Of a stretch of DNA of 7,144 nucleotides, positions 1 to 5,217 are shown one piece after another; the stretch's first letter is position 1, and each line of letters starts with the position of its first letter. A program made the position numbers and the translations under genes. The stretch comes from CAYWFP01 sp964457365 (GTDB lineage Bacteria > Planctomycetota > SZUA-567), in the NCBI GenBank assembly GCA_964457365.1, contig CAYWFP010000147.1, forward strand, positions 1 to 7,144, read 5' to 3'. The notes beneath the pieces were generated by a model. That model was not told where the DNA came from, made no database searches, and saw only the letters and a list, made by a program, of their open reading frames with translations.

Positions 1-940
1 CCGCGCCATCGGTGGACAAGACGAGCACCAGCTTGTTCGCGCGGATGTCGAGGCGATAGGATTTCTGGCCCGCCGCCCACTTGCTCACGATGGCGCGGTT
101 GTTGTTCGTGGCGTCGGGATTCACCCAGGCCTCGATGGTGAAATCGCCGGAGCCGAGTTCCAGGCCCGCATCGTCGGCCGCCTCCACATAGTCGTCCGTC
201 GCGTCGAAGAGGACCGCGTCGCCGAAGTAGCCCGGCTGGTCCGCCAGCACGCCGCCGTAGAACGTGCCGTCGTTGCCGTTGGCCGAGGAATCGGCCGCCG
301 AACTCGTGCCGTCGAGATGATACAGCGCCGCCGTGTCCGCGTCGCTGGTGAACGGCTCGTCCGGAATGTCGAAGCTGAAGCCGCCCTCGTCCAGGTGCCA
401 CAGGGCTTTCAGATCGCCGTTCGAGTCGTCCAGGGCCTCGGTGGGCACGGGGAAATTCTTCCCGCCGGTGTCCAGATGCCACAGGCCGGCGGTGTCGGAG
501 TCGGCAGCGTAGGGCCGCGCGCCCGTCGAAGTCATGGTCAGACGGTTGCCGACGTCGTCATACGTGTAGGCGATGGCGTACGGGTTCGCGCCGGTGCGGG
601 TCTCGCCGGTGAGGCGATAGGCGTTGTCGAAGGTATAGGCGAGGTTGCTGGCCACCCCATTGAGCGTCTGGGCAATCGCCGTCCGGTTGCCGACCGCGTC
701 GAGGGTATAGGTAAAGCTTGCCACAGTCTCTCCGCCTGCCGTGGTCGCCAAATTCGTCAAGCGGTCGCTTGCATCATATGTATAACTCGTCGCCTGCCCG
801 TTGTCAAGCGTCAAGCCGATGCGCCGGCCGCCGGAATCATAGGCGTAGGTCGCGCCGGTGGTCTCCCCGTTCTTCTTAACGTTGGTCAGCCGCATCGCGT
901 TGTCGTACGTGTAGTCGACGACATGGGTGCCGACGGTCAT
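1..940 (-). CDS. YD/RHS-repeat protein with LamG domain, partial at both ends
   Basis: Translated on the minus strand, 1015 to 1 is one open frame that leaves the window. From about 958 it shows some six YD repeats (cores such as DYTYDNAMRLTNV, SYTYDASDRLTNL, YTFDNAYRLTGE and YTYDDVGNRLTM), the signature of RHS/YD proteins, which are large secreted or surface proteins. Three LWHLD/LYHLD motifs follow, then a LamG (concanavalin A-like) domain with DSSANGNDGT, DATDDYVEAADD, DFTIEAWVNPDA and IVSKW. LamG domains usually bind carbohydrate or protein ligands. The 5' part is missing: the frame is blocked by TAA at 1018-1016, and nothing before 958 looks like RHS. The first ATG is 940, inside the repeats, with no signal peptide and no convincing ribosome site. 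I read it as a 5'-truncated copy that may not be expressed. Domain identity is secure, the start is arbitrary, and the C-terminus is unseen. Confidence 0.8.
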   Translation of the reverse strand, partial: MTVGTHVVDYTYDNAMRLTNVKKNGETTGATYAYDSGGRRIGLTLDNGQATSYTYDASDRLTNLATTAGGETVASFTYTLDAVGNRTAIAQTLNGVASNLAYTFDNAYRLTGETRTGANPYAIAYTYDDVGNRLTMTSTGARPYAADSDTAGLWHLDTGGKNFPVPTEALDDSNGDLKALWHLDEGGFSFDIPDEPFTSDADTAALYHLDGTSSAADSSANGNDGTFYGGVLADQPGYFGDAVLFDATDDYVEAADDAGLELGSGDFTIEAWVNPDATNNNRAIVSKWAAGQKSYRLDIRANKLVLVLSTDGA

Positions 941-946
941 CTTGGT

Positions 947-987
947 GCGCAGGCCCCGCCAGCAACGCCTGGCCGGCTTGCCTGCGC
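947..987. repeat. Nested inverted repeat at the RHS breakpoint
   Basis: A perfect 8-bp inverted repeat (GCGCAGGC at 947-954, GCCTGCGC at 980-987) encloses a second 5-bp stem (GCCAG at 958-962, CTGGC at 969-973, loop CAACGC). It sits where RHS-like coding sequence ends (about 958). It could form a cruciform or RNA hairpin. The arms are short enough to arise by chance in GC-rich DNA, so only its position makes it notable. Confidence 0.3.
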
Positions 988-1320
988 CTTGGTCATTCGC
1001 GCCTTCGCTCAGCGCTTATTCGCTCATTCGCGGTCTATCCGCACGCCTTATCCCATAACGCCAAACAAACTACGGGCGCGAAAAGTATCAATGGTCACGC
1101 TGCGTTTGTCAACGGGGTTCCTTTGGGAGCATGCCTTCTTACTTGAACGTAACTCGGCGACGGCGAACGCCACGTCAACGGCGCCATGGGCTGGACTAAC
1201 AACGACCGGCCAGGAGGAGGGAGCGATGGCAGGCGTATTAGCGAAGCGTTGTTATGCGCAAGAAATCGGCAGTGAACGGCTCGACGATGTGACTCAAACA
1301 AAGCCGAACGGATCACCACC
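961..1320. other. 360-bp stretch with no recognised gene
   Basis: This lies between the RHS fragment and the end of the NYN fragment. All frames were read. On the minus strand, frames are broken by several stops. The longest run in the NYN register (1251-1048, 67 codons, ending LFGVMG then TAA) has no usable start and matches nothing I recognise. A minus-strand ORF crossing the NYN end (1451-1095) is low-complexity and overlaps the NYN frame. An 8-bp inverted repeat (1197-1204 with 1247-1254) is present but near chance level. The stretch may be decayed coding DNA or sequence inserted between two truncated genes. Confidence 0.5.
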
Positions 1321-1617
1321 CTACGGGCTTTTCGAAGGATCCCTTGGCATCCAAACCGTGTTCCGAAGAAAATGCCCATAGATGATCTCGACCAGAGGGC
1401 AGGCTGCGAGAGCGCGAAGATACTGTTGCTGCCGAAGATGGGATGTGGCATCGTTTACGTTCGGCTTGACATGCGCGGTGAAGTATTTAATCTTCAATAC
1501 GTCATTCTTGGGGAGAAGATTTCGGCAGAGCTTGGCGAGATCGAGCCACCGGAAAGCGGTTCCTTTCAGGCAGCCGTAATACAGGTTGAACCCGTCAACG
1601 TAAACATAGGTTCGCAT
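1321..1617 (-). CDS. NYN-domain (DUF88) ribonuclease-like protein, C-terminally truncated
   Basis: The 98-residue product begins MRTYVYVDGFNLYYG, the typical opening of NYN/DUF88 proteins, a PIN-like fold of predicted metal-dependent ribonucleases. Asp8 and Asn11 are the first active-site acids/polars. The match continues through FRWLDLAKLCRNLLP, IKYFTAHV, RQQQYLRAL and VEIIYGHFL to about residue 90. There it breaks: the frame ends after DPSKSP at TAG 1323-1321, and the second half of the domain is not found downstream in any frame. In the family that half carries the EKGSDVNLA-like and SNDSDL-like acidic motifs, and members are usually about 200 residues or more. The frame extends upstream to 1692, but ATG 1617 fits the family start and has AGAGGCG at 1623-1629, five bases upstream. 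A promoter and structured leader precede it. The truncated product should lack catalytic activity; I am confident of the family, not of function. Confidence 0.75.
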   Translation of the reverse strand: MRTYVYVDGFNLYYGCLKGTAFRWLDLAKLCRNLLPKNDVLKIKYFTAHVKPNVNDATSHLRQQQYLRALAACPLVEIIYGHFLRNTVWMPRDPSKSP

Positions 1618-1685
1618 TTCAACGCCTCTAAAATGCAGAAGCCGCCCAGAGGCGGCTTCGCGCCCTGCCCGGTAGGCAGGGGGGA
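1618..1685 (-). promoter_or_regulatory. Structured 5' leader of the NYN gene with two hairpins
   Basis: Two hairpins lie between the likely transcription start (about 1685) and ATG 1617. The first is CCCTGCC/GGCAGGG (1663-1669 with 1675-1681, 5-base loop). The second is GAAGCCGCC/GGCGGCTTC (1638-1646 with 1651-1659, 4-base loop). In the RNA the second is followed by UGCAUUUU and then the ribosome site AGAGGCG (1623-1629). The leader also contains CGCCUCU (complement of 1648-1654), spanning the stem-loop side of hairpin two, which is a perfect 7-base complement of that ribosome site. Hairpin two and ribosome-site masking are therefore mutually exclusive, a switch-like arrangement. The pairings are seen; regulatory use is inference. 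Hairpin two could instead be the terminator of an upstream gene. Confidence 0.45.
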
Positions 1686-1691
1686 TATACA

Positions 1692-1722
1692 ATTACACTA
1701 TCTTATATCGGCCTTTTGTCAA
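1692..1722 (-). promoter_or_regulatory. Putative sigma-70 promoter for the NYN gene
   Basis: On the minus strand a perfect -35 TTGACA (1722-1717) is followed, 19 bases on, by TGTAAT (1697-1692, five of six to consensus). The surrounding DNA (1690-1760) is clearly AT-richer than its neighbours. The 19-base spacer is longer than the ideal 17. Transcription would start near 1685, upstream of the two leader hairpins. Confidence 0.45.
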
Positions 1723-1813
1723 TATCCTTTCGCAAAAACCGACTGGCGGTTGCAAATCATCCCGTCAAACCACATTTTCAGCCTTCCTCTCACACCACCT
1801 GCTCTGGCCCTCG

Positions 1814-2170
1814 CTAGCGGGTTCCATCCTCCCGCCATCTGCACGCCACACACATCTTCCTCGTGACCACGTACGGCGTCCTCGGATGCGCGCATTCATA
1901 CGGCAAGCAGCATGGGCCGGCGTGCGGAAGATCCGGGCGCGGTCGGCCGAGATGGATGCAGGGAGATGGTGCTGGCCGGGATGGAGAACGAATGGCGTGG
2001 CCATCCATAGCCACACTGGCCGGGGGCTCCGTTCGATTCTGTGGGCAGGAACGGCATTCTTCTGCCCGCATGTCTTTCCCATGCAGCCCGCAGCGCACGC
2101 GAGCGACCTCGGGATCATCATCCTCGAATACCAACCCGTCCGCATGGGAACACCCCAGGATAATCGTCAT
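1814..2170 (-). CDS. Small cysteine-rich hypothetical protein
   Basis: I do not recognise a named family. The 118-residue product starts MTIILGCSHADGLVFEDDD and has two Cys/His clusters. One is near residues 7-45: C-S-H, then RVRCGLHGKD and EECRSCP. The other is at the C-terminus: CCLPYECAHPRTPYVV followed by MCVACRWRED. Paired CxxC-type and CxH motifs suggest bound zinc or a disulphide-rich fold. The middle is Pro/Ser/Arg-rich and looks like a linker. The frame reaches back to a TTG at 2218, but ATG 2170 is preferred: it lies 7 bases after the stop of the upstream small ORF, so translational coupling is possible. No strong ribosome site is seen (only GGGGG about 14 bases upstream). Overlapping frames are also open, so the main support is the patterned cysteines and the tandem arrangement. 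No membrane segment or signal peptide. Confidence 0.45.
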   Translation of the reverse strand: MTIILGCSHADGLVFEDDDPEVARVRCGLHGKDMRAEECRSCPQNRTEPPASVAMDGHAIRSPSRPAPSPCIHLGRPRPDLPHAGPCCLPYECAHPRTPYVVTRKMCVACRWREDGTR

Positions 2171-2177
2171 CGCCGTA

Positions 2178-2507
2178 TCAATGCCCCCATCCGTCGCAGC
2201 AGGACAAGCCTCCTTCAATCGGCTGGAAACACCAGTCGCAATTGTCCGCCGGCTCGATGGGCCAGCGGGCGAAGATGTCGTCGCGGTTGTTGATGCCGGG
2301 GATGACCCAATGCCAATTGTACGACGAATCGCGCCAGCCGGTCAGCGCACGGCCCATTACAAGAGACAGGCAGCGATGGTTGCCCGGCGGCAAGTGTTGA
2401 TTCCAGCAGACCGGGTTGCCGATGGTCGTATAGAACGGAATTGGAGAGATTACGGCATTCCACCAGTTGTCCCAGCCGCCGTAAAAATTATGCGAAAGAT
2501 ACTTCAC
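2178..2507 (-). CDS. Trp-rich hypothetical protein with C-terminal cysteines, possibly 5'-truncated
   Basis: I do not recognise a family. The 109-residue product from GTG 2507 is protein-like. It is rich in Trp and Tyr (YGGWDNWWNAV, TGWRDSSYNWHWVIPGI) and ends with cysteines (NCDWCFQPIEGG, then SCCDGWGH). The frame stays open upstream to a TGA inside the end of the DUF58 gene, reading EWIAYDLDGTDPWAAV. That also looks protein-like, so the gene may begin with a non-ATG codon or be the tail of a longer protein whose front was lost. There is no signal peptide. Its stop is 7 bases before the ATG of the next cysteine-rich ORF, so the two may be co-translated. It follows the DUF58 stop by 28 bases and may ride on the same transcript. 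Function unknown. Confidence 0.45.
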   Translation of the reverse strand: MKYLSHNFYGGWDNWWNAVISPIPFYTTIGNPVCWNQHLPPGNHRCLSLVMGRALTGWRDSSYNWHWVIPGINNRDDIFARWPIEPADNCDWCFQPIEGGLSCCDGWGH

Positions 2508-2535
2508 CGCCGCCCACGGGTCCGTACCATCGAGG

Positions 2536-3825
2536 TCATAGGCGATCCATTCCGTGTTTCACCTGCTCGGGCGTCAGCACCGTCACCGCGCCCGCTTCGG
2601 TCCGATAGCCGGCCGGATCGTGCGTCGGCGGACGTTCGCGCACGACCAGCACCTTGGTCGCCAATCCACCCGCGCGCAACTGCTGCACGAAGTCCTCGCG
2701 GCGCTCGTCCCAGTCCAGCAGCACCACCACGGCGGTACTGATCTGGGCCAGTTCCTCCATCAACGCCGGCGCGAGCGTCGTGAACGGATCGGTCCGGCAA
2801 GGCTGGATGCAGGCCAGCAAGTCCAGGATGTTGTCAAGATACGCCAGACTGCGCCCCGCCTGCAATTGATACAGATTCGGCCCGGCGGCGAAGATGTCGA
2901 TAACGTATTCCAGCCGTGAGAGCGCGTCGGCAACGCCAGCCGAGAGCGACAAGAGCGACTCCAGATCGACCTCGGCCGCCGCGTCGTTCATCGGGCAGAA
3001 AGTGTCGGCGATCAGCGCCACGCGGCAGAGATATTCCTGCCGGTACTCGCGTACCACCGGAAAGCCCACGCGCGCCCAGGCGCGGTAATCGATGTCGCGC
3101 AGGCGGTCGCCGGGAAGGTAGCCGCGGTTGCCGAGGAACTCCTCCGAGTCGCCGACATTGCTCACGAGTTGCAACCCGCCGGGCTGGTGCTTGCGCCCGA
3201 CCGGCAGATCGATACCGCCGAGTTGCGCGAAGGCGGGATAGACGAGCATGCGCTGAGATTGCCGAAAACGCTGGGTGTAATGATAGAAGCCGAAGGGAAA
3301 GGCCGTCATGGCCACGGGGCCGGTGAACTCGTACGCGCCGCGTTTGGTGGGGGTGAACTGGTACTCCACCTCCGCGCGGGTGCGCGGCGCGAGACAGTCG
3401 AGATAGCTCGGCGCCTGACTGTAGCGGATCGACGGATCGGGCCGGAACTCGCCGACGGCGAAGTCGAAAACCGGCAGCCAGTGGCGGTTATGCACCTGCG
3501 CGCGGATCTTCAACTCCGCGCCGGCCGGGCAGCGCTCGGGCAACTGGCGTTTCACCTCGACGCGCGGCCGGAAGAAAAACTTGGCGATCGCTGCGCAGAC
3601 CAGCAGCGTCAGCAGGAACACCGCGAAGATATACAACGGCCCGCGCGTGCGCAGGTACAACGCCACCGGGATCGACAACCCGAGCACGATGGAGAACATG
3701 CTGCCCACCGGGATCGAACGCCAATACCCCCGCAGCCGCCAGGTCCAGCACTCGTCGAATTCCTTCAGCCATCGCGGCAGGCGCGTGACATTATTGATCT
3801 GGCGCAACACGTCGTATAAAGTCAT
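2536..3825 (-). CDS. DUF58 domain-containing membrane protein
   Basis: The 429-residue protein has a short N-terminal segment and two adjacent membrane helices (about residues 42-58 and 62-82). A beta-rich region follows (RVEVKRQLPERCPAGAELKI, about 88-190). The DUF58 hallmark is GDRLRDIDYRAWARVGFPVV (239-258) followed by ALIADTF. The C-terminal half, including AVVVLLDWDE (365-374), fits the von Willebrand A-like fold of the family. DUF58 proteins usually sit beside a MoxR-type AAA ATPase and a transglutaminase-like protein and are thought to act in envelope or polymer processes, but their biochemistry is poorly known. Neither partner is next to it here: upstream is the URO-D-like gene, downstream are two small cysteine-rich ORFs. 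Length and both ends (start MTLYDVLRQ, end GMDRL) look normal, so the gene is probably intact. No ribosome site precedes ATG 3825. Confidence 0.85.
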   Translation of the reverse strand: MTLYDVLRQINNVTRLPRWLKEFDECWTWRLRGYWRSIPVGSMFSIVLGLSIPVALYLRTRGPLYIFAVFLLTLLVCAAIAKFFFRPRVEVKRQLPERCPAGAELKIRAQVHNRHWLPVFDFAVGEFRPDPSIRYSQAPSYLDCLAPRTRAEVEYQFTPTKRGAYEFTGPVAMTAFPFGFYHYTQRFRQSQRMLVYPAFAQLGGIDLPVGRKHQPGGLQLVSNVGDSEEFLGNRGYLPGDRLRDIDYRAWARVGFPVVREYRQEYLCRVALIADTFCPMNDAAAEVDLESLLSLSAGVADALSRLEYVIDIFAAGPNLYQLQAGRSLAYLDNILDLLACIQPCRTDPFTTLAPALMEELAQISTAVVVLLDWDERREDFVQQLRAGGLATKVLVVRERPPTHDPAGYRTEAGAVTVLTPEQVKHGMDRL

Positions 3826-3831
3826 GCCCGC

Positions 3832-3861
3832 ATTCTATCCGCCACGGCAGGGCCATAGCAA
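3832..3861 (-). promoter_or_regulatory. Possible promoter giving a leaderless DUF58 transcript
   Basis: TTGCTA (3861-3856), an 18-base spacer and TAGAAT (3837-3832, five of six to consensus) precede the DUF58 ATG. The -10 box ends only 6 bases before ATG 3825, so transcription would begin at or beside the start codon. That agrees with the lack of a Shine-Dalgarno sequence there. Weak evidence from sequence alone. Confidence 0.3.
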
Positions 3862-3985
3862 GGGGACGCACTCACGAAATCTGCGATTGACGGTTACGGC
3901 GTTCTGGCGAAGTGTCGTGATCAGGAAGAATCTCAAAAGCATGGAACGTCGTCGAGATCGCCGCGCGACTGGCCGATACGGAAAG

Positions 3986-5119
3986 CTAGCCGCGTTCGAG
4001 GATGTCCAGGATCGCCTCGTAGTTGCGCAACGCTAACGCGGAAAGCTCCCGCCCATACGGGCACGCCGAAGGCATGAGGACGAATCCCCGCCCCGTCCCG
4101 GCCGTGCCCTCGGACAGCGCCCGCCGCACCTTCTCGGCGAACTTCGGCGTCGGCAGCGTCTCGATGTCGCTCACCTCCAGATTGCCGAAGAGAACCATCT
4201 CTGCGCCGTACTTCTCGCGCACATACGCGAGGTCGACGTCGCCCTGCGGCGGCGGCTCGATCGGGTCGAGGCCATCGGGGCGCATAGAGACGATGTCGTC
4301 GAGGATAGCCTTCAGGTTGCCGTGGGAATGGATGCGCGCGTATCCGCCGTGGCGCTGAATCGTTTTGATCATCGGCCGCACGTAGTTGCACACGTATTCG
4401 CCGAACAGGCGCGGCGGCAGGTACGGTGGCGAGGCATACTCCGGACCGACGATCCGCCAGAGCCTCCCCGGCAGCGCCGCGGCGACGGCTTCGGTCATCT
4501 CCTGCACCCTCACGGCCACACGGTCCAGGAGGCGCCGGAAAAGTTCGGGCTCCGTGAGCGCGATGACAGTATACTCGCCCATTTCGAAACGCGAAGCCGC
4601 GAAACAGAGCGGATCGGCCACGTTGACCATCGCGATGCCGGTATCGCCAAGCGCCGCCTCTGTCTGCAGAAAGGCGCGCGTGTCCACCGTACCGGCCGGA
4701 TTCGGCAATGGAAGCTCGAGGTACGCTTCGAGGTCGTCGACGTCCTTAAGGAGATGCTCCTCGGTCCAGACGGTGTTGACGTCCATGTCGCGCCGCGTGC
4801 GCTCGGTGAGTACGCGCCCGCCCGCACGGATGCGCGTCACGGTGAACCTGCTGCCGTCCCGAACCGTGGTCTCCGTTTCGGTCAGCGCCAGGACAGGATC
4901 GGGTTCGGCGAGATTGTACGGCACCGCCCGCATGACGATGCGGTCGGTCCGATCCCGGGCCATGTCGATCAGCGGAAGCCAGGAAGGATGCGAATAGATG
5001 TTGTACGGATCCGGGTCGTGCGGATCCTCGTCCATGCCGTTGATTTCGTAAAACGAAACCGCCGGCCGGTCGACCGACTCGCCGCGCAGGGTTGCTTGCA
5101 GTCTTTCGCGCCTGTTCAT
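3986..5119 (-). CDS. URO-D/MtaA-superfamily protein (methyltransferase-like, not HemE)
   Basis: The 377-residue product from ATG 5119 belongs to the uroporphyrinogen decarboxylase superfamily, which includes HemE and the corrinoid-dependent methyltransferases MtaA/MtbA. It opens MNRRERLQATLRGESVDRP, a very common start in the non-HemE branch. It lacks the HemE N-terminal substrate-binding signature with its MRQAGR core. Near the C-terminal half it has RIHSHGNLKAILDDIV (His264-Ser-His266-Gly), then GLDPIEPPPQGDVDL, LFGNLE and LMPSACPYG (Cys353). In MtaA-type enzymes zinc is held by an HxC plus a distant Cys. Here the HxC cysteine is replaced by His, so a His/His/Cys site is possible. The frame extends to ATG 5164, but 5119 fits the family and lies after a plausible promoter overlapping 5164. 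Likely role: methyl transfer from a small substrate to a corrinoid carrier, by family inference. No corrinoid protein is visible nearby. Confidence 0.85.
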   Translation of the reverse strand: MNRRERLQATLRGESVDRPAVSFYEINGMDEDPHDPDPYNIYSHPSWLPLIDMARDRTDRIVMRAVPYNLAEPDPVLALTETETTVRDGSRFTVTRIRAGGRVLTERTRRDMDVNTVWTEEHLLKDVDDLEAYLELPLPNPAGTVDTRAFLQTEAALGDTGIAMVNVADPLCFAASRFEMGEYTVIALTEPELFRRLLDRVAVRVQEMTEAVAAALPGRLWRIVGPEYASPPYLPPRLFGEYVCNYVRPMIKTIQRHGGYARIHSHGNLKAILDDIVSMRPDGLDPIEPPPQGDVDLAYVREKYGAEMVLFGNLEVSDIETLPTPKFAEKVRRALSEGTAGTGRGFVLMPSACPYGRELSALALRNYEAILDILERG

Positions 5120-5150
5120 ATCTCGGGCCGTTCGCGCAGGATCGCTGTCG

Positions 5151-5180
5151 CGAATATCCCGCATCCTGCCCGGTTGTCAA
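5151..5180 (-). promoter_or_regulatory. Putative promoter for the URO-D-like gene
   Basis: A perfect -35 TTGACA (5180-5175) is followed after 18 bases by TATTCG (5156-5151), a weak -10. It lies in the gap after the receiver-protein stop and would start transcription near 5144, between the two possible start codons, which favours ATG 5119. The -35 is good and the -10 is poor. Confidence 0.35.
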
Positions 5181-5217
5181 GCCCGGAATCCGGTTTCTGT
5201 CGGCGCGACGGCTACGC

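Noticed and set aside
1197..1254. Integron attC-like site (TAACAACG ... CGTTGTTA)
   Set aside because: The end boxes do not fit the RYYYAAC/GTTRRRY consensus, there is no second inner stem, and an 8-bp inverted repeat at this spacing is expected by chance a few times in 7 kb.
317..1381. 354-residue open frame on the plus strand
   Set aside because: It is in exact antisense codon register to the YD/LamG frame, which has clear domains. Its Val/Gly/Arg-rich product has no motif.
1095..1451. 118-residue open frame on the minus strand
   Set aside because: It overlaps the well-supported NYN frame at its start, and the remainder is low-complexity Pro/Ser/Arg sequence without motifs.
1618..1692. 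Earlier NYN start at 1692
   Set aside because: The added residues come from the hairpin leader and promoter, and the family start and ribosome site both support 1617.
1765..2145. 126-residue open frame on the minus strand
   Set aside because: Competes with the cysteine-rich frame 2170-1814 in another register; Arg/Trp-rich, no ordered motif, and it runs into the AT-rich promoter region.
3169..3819. 216-residue open frame on the plus strand
   Set aside because: Antisense shadow of the DUF58 gene; composition typical of a GC-driven spurious frame.
3986..5119. Calling this gene hemE (uroporphyrinogen III decarboxylase)
   Set aside because: The HemE N-terminal signature around MRQAGR is absent, and the start and HSHG/PIEPPPQGD motifs fit the methyltransferase-like branch.
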